NCBI RefSeq assembly: GCF_014284155.1
Contig: NZ_JACOFZ010000007.1
Span: 1-64,000, forward strand
DNA length: 64,000 nt
Direction: 5' to 3'
From: Affinundibacterium nitidum
GTDB lineage: Bacteria > Pseudomonadota > Gammaproteobacteria > Burkholderiales > Burkholderiaceae_D
Shown here: piece by piece, positions 8,269-16,643 of the stretch
Layout of the letters: every line of letters begins with the position of its first letter
Position numbering within the stretch: position 1 is the first letter of the stretch
The notes under the pieces: model-generated
Seen by the model: only the letters and a program-made list of their open reading frames with translations
What the model was told of the DNA's origin: nothing
Database searches by the model: none
Translations under genes and position numbers: made by a program

Positions 8269-9630
8269 TTATCGCGAAACTCGCGATCGTCGACCAATAT
8301 TAATCATTTCGTCTCGCGACATTCCAAACTCTTTGGCATCTTGCTGAAGCTGCTTAAATTCCCCCTTTGCCGCATATAAGCTAATGTCCGCATTCCACTT
8401 GAGGGCGCGGTGGCAGGCTGCTAATCGACCTGAGGCATCCTGATACTGCCGTTTCTGTTGCTCGCTCTTGGCCCGATAATACCCATGCACCTCATCCACT
8501 TCATCAGCATATTTTTGCAAGCTCGATTTATCCCAATTTAAGTTTGCCGCTAGTTTCAAAAAAATGCCACGGTCAATAAGGAAGGCATTCTCACGCAAAT
8601 ATTGATTTGCGACTTTCTCACAAAGCGATCGACGATTTGCATTCTTCAAATAATCTCCACTACATGCTCGGATGATATTTCTGTGAGGTGGTAGCGGGGA
8701 AATATCCCCAAAGTAAGCTCGTAAAGAGTCTAGTTCGGTACGCCCTCGATAATCATCAAGTGATGAAGGTAGGTTAGGCAACTCACGCCCTACGTCAAAA
8801 TACACATCAAATTTCTTTGCTTGTCCGAAGCGATAGAGTGCATTCTCAAAAGCAGTTTGATCTTGATCTGATGGCGCTAATTTCAATTCACCCAAGGCAT
8901 AGAGGGCTGCCGCGCCATTATCCGGATCTAACTGCATCCATTGCAATGAACCAACTCGCTCACAGATCGTATCGCTACTGAGGCTAGACTGCTTACAAAT
9001 ATTATGTGCCATCCCGTACAAAGCTGGGTCTGGCAGGTAGATCGCCGTATTCACCAAAGCGTACGCGTAGGGGCTTGTTTTCTGTCCAACAACAGCCTCC
9101 AATGAAGCAGAACATTCTTTCAGTTGGTCGCAATTCGGTGTGCGTGAATAAACCTCTTTACGCGTAGCTCTGTCGATAGACGCAATGAGTAACGACAAGG
9201 CCGCGCCCTTCTGTCTTGCCGTGCCTGTATTGGTGACCGAGCGTAACCATTCCTCAAGCGCAGGATCGCCGCCTTGAACATGATCACGCAAGGCCTCGGC
9301 AAACTGATCTTCAGTCCATTTCGGTGAAGACTTCGCTGCAAAATCTTTGCAGAGTTCATCCGCATTATTGAATTTGGCTTGCGTCGATTTCGATCTAGCT
9401 TCGTTGGTGGCTTCTGTGTTGGAACCATGCACTTGCACTGATGATTGGGCTCTTTGTTCAACTACAACAGGTAGGGTCGAAACATTCGTTTTCTGCACAG
9501 CCGCTTGGGAGCCTCCATCAAGCTCCACGCCTCTGATCTGCCAAAGGGACAATATAACGAGAAGCACAATGAAAACACCAACGGCAATAAGTAACCACAC
9601 CCGCTTGTATTTCGATTGATGCTGCCTCAT
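8269..9630 (-). CDS. Membrane-anchored protein of unknown function, paralogue B
   Basis: Clearly homologous to the gene at 6793-8139 over its whole length (453 residues) but strongly diverged, so this is an old tandem duplication. There is an N-terminal hydrophobic anchor at about 11-30 after a basic start, a variable linker to about residue 85, then the shared domain: DELCKDF, ALEEWLRSVTNTGTARQKGAA, QWMQLDPDNGAAALYAL, AFENALYRFGQAKKFDVYFDV, LPSSLDDYRGRTEL and a C-terminal MSRDEMINIGRRSR. The best conserved block between copies is QWMQxDPDNGAAAxYAL. Cysteines are again spaced through the domain. Function unknown; a periplasmic structural or binding role is a guess. It lies between the metF terminator and paralogue A. 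Confidence 0.8.
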   Translation of the reverse strand: MRQHQSKYKRVWLLIAVGVFIVLLVILSLWQIRGVELDGGSQAAVQKTNVSTLPVVVEQRAQSSVQVHGSNTEATNEARSKSTQAKFNNADELCKDFAAKSSPKWTEDQFAEALRDHVQGGDPALEEWLRSVTNTGTARQKGAALSLLIASIDRATRKEVYSRTPNCDQLKECSASLEAVVGQKTSPYAYALVNTAIYLPDPALYGMAHNICKQSSLSSDTICERVGSLQWMQLDPDNGAAALYALGELKLAPSDQDQTAFENALYRFGQAKKFDVYFDVGRELPNLPSSLDDYRGRTELDSLRAYFGDISPLPPHRNIIRACSGDYLKNANRRSLCEKVANQYLRENAFLIDRGIFLKLAANLNWDKSSLQKYADEVDEVHGYYRAKSEQQKRQYQDASGRLAACHRALKWNADISLYAAKGEFKQLQQDAKEFGMSRDEMINIGRRSRVSR

Positions 9631-9689
9631 ATGCGTTCACTTTAAGAATAAAGTATTACAGTCTAGAAGAGATCATTAGCGACGTAAAC

Positions 9690-9717
9690 AAAAAAACGGA
9701 GGACGAGCCTCCGTTTT
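9690..9717 (-). terminator. Intrinsic terminator of the ahcY-holin-metF operon
   Basis: AAAACGGAGG (9693-9702) pairs with CCTCCGTTTT (9708-9717) around ACGAG. On the minus strand it is followed by a T-run, giving a good rho-independent terminator 24 bases after the metF stop. The U-rich arm on both sides makes it potentially bidirectional. Confidence 0.85.
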
Positions 9718-9740
9718 CATTGGGCACAAAAGTACCGCAA

Positions 9741-10571
9741 TTACGCCAACAAGCGTTTCCAGATTTCTGTGGTCGCCGCTGCTTGATTCAGAGAATAGAA
9801 ATGCAAACCCGGGGCGCCACCTGCCAACAAGCGTTCGCACATTTGCGTCACAACATCAAGACCAAAGGCTTTGATCGACGCGCTATCGTCACCGAAGCTC
9901 GCCAATTTCAGACGTACCCAACGAGGAATTTCAGCGCCACACATTTCGGAGAAGCGCATCAACTGGCTACTATTCGTGATCGGCATAACACCCGCTACGA
10001 TAGGCACATCAACTCCAGCCTTGTGCGCATTCTCAACGAACTGAAAATAGGCATCTGCATTGTAAAAATACTGGGTGATCGCCGCGTTGGCACCTGCCTT
10101 CACTTTGCGCACAAAGTTATTCAAGTCGTCTTGTGGAGACTTGGCTTGTGGGTGCATTTCTGGGTATGCCGCTACTTCGATATGAAACCAATCACCGGTT
10201 TCGGCGCGAATAAACTCGACCAACTCGTTTGCGTAACGGAATTCACCGCCCATGCCATAACCACTCGGCAAATCGCCGCGCAGCGCGACTAAGCGACGAA
10301 TATCGTGTTCTTGATAGGTTTTCAGAATCTGACGAATCGAATCTTTACTGCCACCGACACAGGATAGATGCGGAGCTGCATCAAAGCCTTCTTTGCGGAT
10401 CTCAACCACGGTATCCAAAGTGCCTTGTTGGGTGGTGCCGCCAGCACCAAAAGTCACTGAGAAATACTTCGGGTCCAGTTCGGCCAATTTGGCGCGTGTG
10501 GCACGTAATTTTTGCGTACCGTCTTCCGTCTTTGGCGGGAAAAATTCAATACTAAAATTATGTGTTTTCAT
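9741..10571 (-). CDS. metF: 5,10-methylenetetrahydrofolate reductase
   Basis: This flavoenzyme reduces methylene-THF to methyl-THF, the methyl donor for methionine synthase. The 276 residues are typical of bacterial MetF. FSIEFFPPKTEDG at the N-terminus carries the catalytic Glu9. SVTFGAGGTTQQGTLD, PHLSCVGGS, LVALRGDLP and ITQYFYNADAYFQFV are the FAD/substrate motifs. The start overlaps the end of the upstream holin-like gene by 14 bases, indicating co-transcription with ahcY. It is therefore likely under SAH riboswitch control. Confidence 0.97.
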   Translation of the reverse strand: MKTHNFSIEFFPPKTEDGTQKLRATRAKLAELDPKYFSVTFGAGGTTQQGTLDTVVEIRKEGFDAAPHLSCVGGSKDSIRQILKTYQEHDIRRLVALRGDLPSGYGMGGEFRYANELVEFIRAETGDWFHIEVAAYPEMHPQAKSPQDDLNNFVRKVKAGANAAITQYFYNADAYFQFVENAHKAGVDVPIVAGVMPITNSSQLMRFSEMCGAEIPRWVRLKLASFGDDSASIKAFGLDVVTQMCERLLAGGAPGLHFYSLNQAAATTEIWKRLLA

Positions 10572-10911
10572 CGTTGTTCAACAATAAAGTGGAGAGCGCC
10601 CATGAAGTGATGCTGTATAAAATTGCGCCAAATGTGGCCGACCAAAAACCGCCAACATGAAAGCCATCAATAAGGCTTGCAACCGCCCAAAACATTAGGC
10701 CGTTGATCACAAAAATAAACAGACCAAGACTGACCAACGTCACCGGCAAAGTCAAGATCAAGAGGATAGGTCGGATCACCGTATTCACAAAACCGAGTAC
10801 CACTGCGACTAGTAATGCCGTAACAAAACTATCGATGGTAATCGAGCTGAGCAAATAAGGTAAGGCCAATAACGCGATTGCATTGATCAACCAAGTAGCC
10901 AGCAGACGCAT
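10558..10911 (-). CDS. Phage-holin-family (YvlD-like) small membrane protein
   Basis: A 117-residue protein with about four hydrophobic segments (roughly 5-25, 30-55, 58-80 and 92-112). It matches the phage_holin_4_2/YvlD membrane family: NAIALLALPYLLSSI, VVLGFVNTVIRPILLILTLPVTLVSLGLFIFVING. Despite the family name there is no phage context. In betaproteobacteria it sits between ahcY and metF, as here. Its function is unknown. The 3' end overlaps metF by 14 bases, so translation is probably coupled. Confidence 0.85.
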   Translation of the reverse strand: MRLLATWLINAIALLALPYLLSSITIDSFVTALLVAVVLGFVNTVIRPILLILTLPVTLVSLGLFIFVINGLMFWAVASLIDGFHVGGFWSATFGAILYSITSWALSTLLLNNDENT

Positions 10912-10945
10912 GGCGCCTCCATGAGATTTGAATACAAACTATCTT

Positions 10946-10980
10946 GACCAAATCATCGAATCAAATTCAATGATTCGGTC
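10946..10980 (-). other. Intercistronic RNA hairpin between ahcY and the holin-like gene
   Basis: Bases 10946-10961 pair with 10965-10980 around a three-base loop. On the plus strand there are two A/C mismatches (10950/10976 and 10957/10969), but on the minus strand both become G-U pairs, giving a continuous 16-bp stem in the operon transcript. There is no T-run, so it may be a processing or stability element rather than a terminator. The remainder of the 189-base spacer shows a 10-base direct repeat (GCCAATACAT at 11036 and 11058) and nothing else clear. Confidence 0.5.
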
Positions 10981-11100
10981 AGTTCACATCAAAATAAGAC
11001 CATCGCAAAATTGCGCTAGCAACGTGAGGGGCGTAGCCAATACATTGGTACGACAATGCCAATACATCAACGCCAGCGTTTGTTTTGCGTCGGTCTTAAA

Positions 11101-12519
11101 TTAATAACGATAGTGTTCTGGTTTGTATGGACCTTCTTTTTTCACGCCGATGTAATTAGCTTGTTCCGCTGTCAACTCAGTTAATTGAGCATTGAGTTTT
11201 TTCAATTGCAGACGCGCTACTTTTTCGTCGAGATGTTTAGGCAATGTGTACACACCGACTGGATACTTGTCAGTGTTGCAGAACAATTCGATTTGCGCGA
11301 TGGTTTGATTCGCGAATGAAGAGCTCATCACATACGAAGGGTGACCAGTACCGCAGCCCAAGTTAACCAAACGACCTTCGGCTAACAAAATAATACGACG
11401 GCCAGATGGGAAGATCACATGATCTACTTGTGGTTTGATATTGTCCCACTTGTATTGCTTGAGTGAGGCAACGTCGATCTCATTATCGAAGTGACCGATG
11501 TTACAAACGATCGCTTGATCCTTCATCTTCAACATATGTTCGTGCGTGATAACATGGTAATTGCCTGTTGTCGTCACGAAGATATCACCATGTTCACAAG
11601 CGTAATCCATGGTCACTACGCGATAGCCTTCCATTGCTGCTTGCAATGCGCAAATAGGATCAATTTCTGTTACCCACACTTGTGCGGATAAAGCACGCAT
11701 CGCCTGTGCGGAGCCCTTACCTACATCACCGTAACCAGCAATCACCGCCACTTTACCAGCGATCATGACGTCAGTCGCACGCTTAACACCATCCACCAAA
11801 GATTCGCGGCAACCATAGAGATTGTCGAATTTCGATTTCGTCACGGAGTCATTAACATTAATCGCTGGGAAGGCCAACTTACCGTCTTTATGCATTTGAT
11901 ACAAACGATGCACGCCAGTCGTTGTTTCTTCTGTTACGCCTTTAATCGCAGCCAAACGTTTGGAATACCAAGTTGCGTCAACCGCTAAGTGCTTTTTGAT
12001 CGAATTGAACAAGCAGATTTCTTCTTCGGAACCTGGGTTATTCAACACAGAAATATCGGTTTCTGCGCGTGTGCCCAAATGCAGCAACAAAGTCGCATCA
12101 CCGCCGTCATCCAAAATCATGTTGGAGTAACCGCCGTCTTTCCAATCGAAAATACGGTGTGTGAATTCCCAGTATTCATCGAGGTTTTCGCCTTTGAATG
12201 CGAACACTGGTGTACCGCCTGCTGCAATCGCCGCAGCAGCGTGGTCTTGAGTTGAATAGATATTGCATGAAGCCCAGCGCACTTCTGCGCCGAGTGCATT
12301 CAGAGTTTCAATCAACACGGCGGTTTGAATCGTCATGTGTAAAGAACCAGTGATGCGTGCGCCCTTCAAAGGTTGGCTTGCAGCGAATTCCTCACGAATT
12401 GCCATTAAGCCTGGCATTTCAGTCTCAGCAATTTGAATTTCTTTGCGGCCCCAATCGGCCAGGCTCAAGTCAGCAACGACGAAGTCTTGTGCTAAGTTTG
12501 GTGTAGTTTGTGTAGTCAT
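11101..12519 (-). CDS. ahcY: S-adenosylhomocysteine hydrolase
   Basis: The enzyme splits SAH, the inhibitory product of methyltransferases, into adenosine and homocysteine. At 472 residues it is the long proteobacterial form with the extra insertion. The NAD-binding motif [18 protein letters not shown] and the substrate segments [14 protein letters not shown] and [12 protein letters not shown] are clear, and the protein ends in the conserved [12 protein letters not shown]. It is the first gene of ahcY-holin-metF on the minus strand. A strong Shine-Dalgarno (AAAGGAGG) lies between the riboswitch and the ATG. Confidence 0.98.
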   Translation of the reverse strand: MTTQTTPNLAQDFVVADLSLADWGRKEIQIAETEMPGLMAIREEFAASQPLKGARITGSLHMTIQTAVLIETLNALGAEVRWASCNIYSTQDHAAAAIAAGGTPVFAFKGENLDEYWEFTHRIFDWKDGGYSNMILDDGGDATLLLHLGTRAETDISVLNNPGSEEEICLFNSIKKHLAVDATWYSKRLAAIKGVTEETTTGVHRLYQMHKDGKLAFPAINVNDSVTKSKFDNLYGCRESLVDGVKRATDVMIAGKVAVIAGYGDVGKGSAQAMRALSAQVWVTEIDPICALQAAMEGYRVVTMDYACEHGDIFVTTTGNYHVITHEHMLKMKDQAIVCNIGHFDNEIDVASLKQYKWDNIKPQVDHVIFPSGRRIILLAEGRLVNLGCGTGHPSYVMSSSFANQTIAQIELFCNTDKYPVGVYTLPKHLDEKVARLQLKKLNAQLTELTAEQANYIGVKKEGPYKPEHYRY

Positions 12520-12567
12520 GATGGCGGCGTTCTCACGCCCTCCTTTCTAAGATTAATCAAGAAAAAA

Positions 12568-12722
12568 GTAACGTGAGCGCAGTTGCGTAGAGTGTGACGA
12601 TTACTAGTTGAATAATCAGCCTACTCGCGGAATCCAAGCCTGGCAGAATGATCGCCTACTAGCCAACTCGATTAAATTGACTTTCGTGACATCTGTCGCA
12701 GCGCTCCTTGGAGAGCCCGAAG
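12568..12722 (-). promoter_or_regulatory. S-adenosylhomocysteine (SAH) riboswitch upstream of ahcY
   Basis: On the minus strand the leader shows the SAH aptamer signatures in order: CTCCAAGGAGCGCTGCGAC (from about 12713), GCCAGGCTTGG (12644 to 12634), and GCGCTCACGTTAC (12580 to 12568). P1 forms between GAGCGC (12706-12701) and GCGCTC (12580-12575). The diagnostic pseudoknot pairs CCAAG (12711-12707) with CTTGG (12638-12634). SAH riboswitches are known upstream of ahcY, metH and metF in beta- and gammaproteobacteria and turn expression on when SAH rises. Here the whole ahcY-holin-metF operon would respond. The bases from 12520 to 12567 hold the Shine-Dalgarno and a small GGCG/CGCC hairpin. 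Confidence 0.88.
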
Positions 12723-12749
12723 TATAACGCAAAAAAGGCCGTTCGCGAA
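12721..12749 (-). promoter_or_regulatory. Probable ahcY operon promoter
   Basis: A TATACT -10 box lies at 12726 to 12721 on the minus strand, placing transcription start just before the riboswitch. Seventeen bases upstream is only TTCGCG, a poor -35, which falls inside the apt terminator hairpin. Activator dependence or an incorrect -10 assignment are both possible. Confidence 0.4.
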
Positions 12750-12756
12750 ACGGCCT
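12731..12756 (-). terminator. Intrinsic terminator of apt
   Basis: AGGCCGTT (12736-12743) pairs with AACGGCCT (12749-12756) around a 5-base loop, followed on the minus strand by TTTTTT. It lies 70 bases after the apt stop and directly ahead of the ahcY promoter. Confidence 0.85.
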
Positions 12757-12828
12757 AACTTGATTGGCTACTCATTTCATTGCCAATTTGAAATCAAAAG
12801 AGGTGAAAACTTAACTCAAAAACATCGC

Positions 12829-13371
12829 TTAATGGCCGTCAAAATCGCATACCGTGAATACTTTCAAGCCACTTTGCTCGATCAGTTTCGAGCCGCCAAG
12901 CTCCGGCAAATCCACAATCACCGCTGCTTCTATGACTTCCGCACCGAGACGTTCTAATAGCTTTTTTCCCGCTAGCATAGTGCCGCCGGTCGCTATCAAA
13001 TCGTCGACCAACAAGACACGATCACCCTGCTTGCAAGCGTCGGTATGGACCTCGACTGTGGCACTACCGTATTCCAAATCGTATTCCTCTGAGATTGTAT
13101 GAAAGGGCAACTTACCTTTCTTGCGAATCGGGACAAAGCCGAGATTCAATTCATACGCGATGACCGAACCGAGAATAAAACCGCGCGCATCGAGGCCGGC
13201 GACGTAATTGAGATTCGCATTCGCATAACGGGCTAAAAAGATATCAATCAGAGCGCGGAACACCTTTGGATCTTGCAATAGAGGCGTGATGTCACGAAAT
13301 TGTATTCCTGCCTGCGGCCAATCCGGCACGGTACGTACATGTTGCTTAATGTATTCTTTGGAGTCGATCAT
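12829..13371 (-). CDS. apt: Adenine phosphoribosyltransferase
   Basis: This purine salvage enzyme makes AMP from adenine and PRPP. The 180 residues carry the PRPP-binding motif [14 protein letters not shown], the flexible loop region [11 protein letters not shown], and [11 protein letters not shown]. Close to ahcY it makes biological sense, since SAH hydrolysis releases adenosine that must be recycled, although the two are separately transcribed. It follows the antiporter gene on the same strand after 60 bases and may share its transcript. Confidence 0.96.
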   Translation of the reverse strand: MIDSKEYIKQHVRTVPDWPQAGIQFRDITPLLQDPKVFRALIDIFLARYANANLNYVAGLDARGFILGSVIAYELNLGFVPIRKKGKLPFHTISEEYDLEYGSATVEVHTDACKQGDRVLLVDDLIATGGTMLAGKKLLERLGAEVIEAAVIVDLPELGGSKLIEQSGLKVFTVCDFDGH

Positions 13372-13431
13372 ATGCTTCCTGTTGGAACTAAAATTTTGCG
13401 CTCTTGAACGATATCGAGTGAGCGCTCGTGT

Positions 13432-15414
13432 TTATTTGTTCAGTTTTTGCTCTGCACGTGTGACGCCCTCTGCGGTCCCGCGCAAAACGATCACATCGGC
13501 GCCTTCCAATTGCAATTCTGGAGTTGCATCGAGGCGCTGCTTACCTCGTCGCACTGCAGTAATATCGACACCCGTTTCGGCTAAACCAAGTTCGGAAATC
13601 GCCCGTCCGATGTGCTTACTACGCTCTTTCAAAACGACGGTATGCAAACGCAATTGCATGCTTTCAGCATCGTCAGCGGCATCACTCGCACCGTGAAAAA
13701 ATCCTCGCAAAGATTCATAGCGTGCATCACGCGCCATCTGCACCGTATGCACCACGCGTCGTAATGGCACGCCCAGCAAAACTAAGGCATGGGATGCCAA
13801 CATCAAGCTGCCTTCCATCAAATCGGGTACGACTTCTGTTGCACCGGCTGCTCGCAATTTTTCCAGATCGGTGTCGTCATGACTTCGCACAACCACTGGC
13901 AAACTAGGATTAAGCTCGTGCACCAAATGCAAAATCTTCAATGCCGAGGCAGTATTGGTATAAGTAATTACTAATGCGGCCGCTCGATTAATACCTGCTG
14001 CCATCAAACTTTCGCGGCGGCCAGCATCACCATATGAAACGTTAGCACCAGCAATTTGTGCTTCGCTAATGCGATCTGGGTCGAGATCAAGTGCGTGGTA
14101 ATCGATTTTTTCGTCACTAAGTAAGCGTGCCAAACTCTGCCCGCTACGCCCAAAGCCAGCGATGATGACGTGCTTTTTGGTCTTCATGGTACGCGCGGCG
14201 ATTTGAGTCAGCGCCAAGGATTGCATCATCCATTCATTCGCGGAAAGCTTTTTCACGATCCAATCTGATTTGGCGAGGATGAAAGGCGAAATCAACATAG
14301 AAACGACCATCGACGCCAAAATCAATTGCAACAGCAAAGGATCAATTAAATTTAAGCCACCAGCTTGATTCAATAAGACGAAGCCGAATTCACCAGCTTG
14401 CGCTAATCCGAGGCCGGTGCGCAATGCCACGCTTGTTGGGGCTTTGAATAAACGTGCTAGCGCGAAGATCAATCCAAACTTCATCAATACCGGGCCAGCC
14501 AACAACAGCAAGATTAACCAACCGTATTCCAACACCAGGCTCAAATTGAGCAGCATACCGACAGTCACAAAAAACAACCCTAACAATACGTCACGGAAGG
14601 ATTTAATATCTTCTTCCACTTGATGCTTGTATTCAGTTTCGGAGATCAGCATCCCGGCAACGAAGGCTCCCAAAGCAAGGGACAACCCTGCCTTCTCGGT
14701 TAGCCAAGCTGCGCCTAAGGTGAACAACAGAAGATTGAGCATGAACAGCTCTTGAGATCGGCGTTTCACGACAATCGTGAACCAGCTTCGCACAACGCGT
14801 TTACCCACGAAGAACAGTAGAAACAAAACCACAGAGGCTTTCGCGCTGGCCAATGTCAAGGTCATACTAAGGTTTTCAGAGTCCGTCGCCAACGCTGGCA
14901 CCAAAATCAATAGCGGCACCACTGCCAAATCTTGAAACAACAGCACACTAATAATTTGGCGGCCATGCGGACTCTCAAGCTCTAACTTTTCAGTAAGCAT
15001 TTTCGAAACGATGGCCGTAGATGACATCGACAAAGCCCCACCTAATGCAAATGCCGCTTTCCAACTCATCTCAAAGTATTGAGGTAAGCACATCGCTGCA
15101 ACGGTAGCGCCGATCATGGCTAGCACGATGGTCATCACGACCTGAGCCAGACCTAATCCAAATACTGCGCGACGCATCGAGATCAATTTGGTCAAAGAAA
15201 ATTCAAGACCAATTGAAAACATCAAAAACACCACACCAAACTCGGCCAGTTGATGAGTCGCTGCACTCTCCTGTGCCCAGCCTAATGCGTGTGGGCCAAT
15301 TAAAATCCCAACGCCAAGATAGCCAAGCATAGGCGGCAAATTCAGCATACGGAAAGCGACCACGCCAAGCACGGCGGAACTAAGAAGAAGGAGAGTGGTA
15401 TCGAGAGCGGTCAT
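13432..15414 (-). CDS. Kef/YbaL-type monovalent cation:proton antiporter with RCK domain
   Basis: A CPA2 family transporter. About 12 hydrophobic segments (roughly residues 5-380) form the Na+/H+ exchanger domain, with SIGLEFSL and ALSMSSTAIVSKML as typical pieces. A TrkA-N/RCK Rossmann domain follows (HVIIAGFGRSGQSLARLL, with acidic residue LDLDPD), then a TrkA-C domain at the end (AISELGLAETGVDITAVRRG). The length is about 660 residues. I chose the ATG at 15414 because the upstream GTG at 15459 would add 15 hydrophilic residues ahead of the first membrane helix. It likely moves K+ or Na+ in exchange for protons, gated by nucleotide or glutathione adducts as in KefB/C. The precise substrate is not decidable here. 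Confidence 0.9.
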   Translation of the reverse strand: MTALDTTLLLLSSAVLGVVAFRMLNLPPMLGYLGVGILIGPHALGWAQESAATHQLAEFGVVFLMFSIGLEFSLTKLISMRRAVFGLGLAQVVMTIVLAMIGATVAAMCLPQYFEMSWKAAFALGGALSMSSTAIVSKMLTEKLELESPHGRQIISVLLFQDLAVVPLLILVPALATDSENLSMTLTLASAKASVVLFLLFFVGKRVVRSWFTIVVKRRSQELFMLNLLLFTLGAAWLTEKAGLSLALGAFVAGMLISETEYKHQVEEDIKSFRDVLLGLFFVTVGMLLNLSLVLEYGWLILLLLAGPVLMKFGLIFALARLFKAPTSVALRTGLGLAQAGEFGFVLLNQAGGLNLIDPLLLQLILASMVVSMLISPFILAKSDWIVKKLSANEWMMQSLALTQIAARTMKTKKHVIIAGFGRSGQSLARLLSDEKIDYHALDLDPDRISEAQIAGANVSYGDAGRRESLMAAGINRAAALVITYTNTASALKILHLVHELNPSLPVVVRSHDDTDLEKLRAAGATEVVPDLMEGSLMLASHALVLLGVPLRRVVHTVQMARDARYESLRGFFHGASDAADDAESMQLRLHTVVLKERSKHIGRAISELGLAETGVDITAVRRGKQRLDATPELQLEGADVIVLRGTAEGVTRAEQKLNK

Positions 15415-15514
15415 GTGCTCTATTATTACCGATAAAGACTGGTGCAGTGATGAAGCCACTGCAATTTTTGCGGAATTGTTGGATTTTTTCTTGCTGTAGA
15501 CTGGATCTTAAATA

Positions 15515-15545
15515 AGGCAAAACGCGCAGGACTACGCGCTTTGCC
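15515..15545 (-). terminator. Probable terminator of the BPSS1780-family gene
   Basis: GGCAAAACGCG (15516-15526) pairs with CGCGCTTTGCC (15535-15545). The single A/C mismatch becomes a G-U pair on the minus strand, followed by TTATTT. It lies 21 bases after the gene at 15567. Confidence 0.55.
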
Positions 15546-15566
15546 GTTAAGACTTGTTTTTGATAA

Positions 15567-16394
15567 TTACATTGATGCTGTCGTATTTGCAGGCACCAAG
15601 AAAATTTCACGATAGGCACCGTACATCGCGCCAATCATGGTTGGCCACAAAATTAACCATCCCAAGAAAATTGGTAGGGTCGCCAATACACCCAAAATGA
15701 TCGTCAAAATCACATAGAGGAAAAATGCTCCCCAGTTTTTCAAACTTGCTTTCAAGCTCAGTTTCAGCGCTTCAAACGGCTCGACGTTATGGAAAACCAC
15801 CAAGGCCGGAGCAAAAGAAATTGCCATCGCAACTGGAATGAATGCAATTATCGCCACAATGAACAGCAGCAAAATCGTACCAAAGCCGAGGCCAAAGAGA
15901 GCAGAAGCGACATTTCCACCGCTTAACGCACTTGTCGCGACAGCACCGCCGATAGTAATGGCCACAACAATGCCGATTACAGCCGCGATCAAGAAGATAC
16001 CGATTAGCCAGAACAAGCCTAATAAAGCCAGGGAACCGAATTTCTCTTTAAAGCCGGCAAACATCATGTCTACACCGATAGGCTTGCCTTCAAATTGTGC
16101 TTGGCAAGCCATCATGAAGCCAGCAGTAAACACTGGCATCAAAATATAAGAGGCGAGAGACCCAAGCGGAATCACGCCGAGAACAATAGCAATTACAAAG
16201 TGAATTAACGCCATGCCAATCCAGACGCCGGGCGCAGCTTTAAACGAACCAAAGCCTACACTAAACCAGTTAGTAGCACTTCCCGCACCGAGCTGGTTAC
16301 CTTGAGGATTAAATTGTGTGCCATCGTTTCCAGAAATCATGTCTGAGGGTGGCGCGGAGTACGATTGATTTGGGTCAACGGAATATGGATTCAT
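15567..16394 (-). CDS. BPSS1780-family integral membrane protein
   Basis: The 275-residue protein has a Pro/Ser/Gln-rich soluble N-terminus (MNPYSVDPNQSYSAPPSD) followed by about six hydrophobic segments rich in Ala, Ile and Gly. It resembles the BPSS1780/DUF2189-like membrane proteins of Burkholderiales (VFHNVEPFEALKLSLKASLKNWGAF is a typical motif). Its function is unknown. A longer reading frame to 16553 exists, but its first 53 residues look like untranslated leader, and the ATG at 16394 begins the family-like N-terminus. Confidence 0.8.
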   Translation of the reverse strand: MNPYSVDPNQSYSAPPSDMISGNDGTQFNPQGNQLGAGSATNWFSVGFGSFKAAPGVWIGMALIHFVIAIVLGVIPLGSLASYILMPVFTAGFMMACQAQFEGKPIGVDMMFAGFKEKFGSLALLGLFWLIGIFLIAAVIGIVVAITIGGAVATSALSGGNVASALFGLGFGTILLLFIVAIIAFIPVAMAISFAPALVVFHNVEPFEALKLSLKASLKNWGAFFLYVILTIILGVLATLPIFLGWLILWPTMIGAMYGAYREIFLVPANTTASM

Positions 16395-16643
16395 AAAAGC
16401 TACTTTCACAAAAATAATTAAAAACCGCACAGACACGAGAGCGTCGGCTCGTTGAGTATCAGGTATGATTTTCAAATTGACAAGGCAAAGTAAATTTCCT
16501 TCCGATAAACGGCACAAAAGTGTCGCAAAATTCTCATTCCGCCCATTGAGCATATAGAATCTTCATGTAGTTTTCGCTTTTCCTCGACGCGAGAATTTTC
16601 TGGCAGGGTTCTTGCTTTGCCGTATTTAGTTTATACTTTGGGC

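Noticed and set aside
9720-10292. 190-residue plus-strand ORF opposite metF
   Set aside because: It is the complement of a clearly conserved enzyme gene and has no family resemblance; a codon-bias shadow.
10558-10911. Prophage remnant suggested by a holin-family protein
   Set aside because: The gene is embedded in the methyl-cycle operon with conserved synteny, and there are no phage genes, att sites or integrase nearby.
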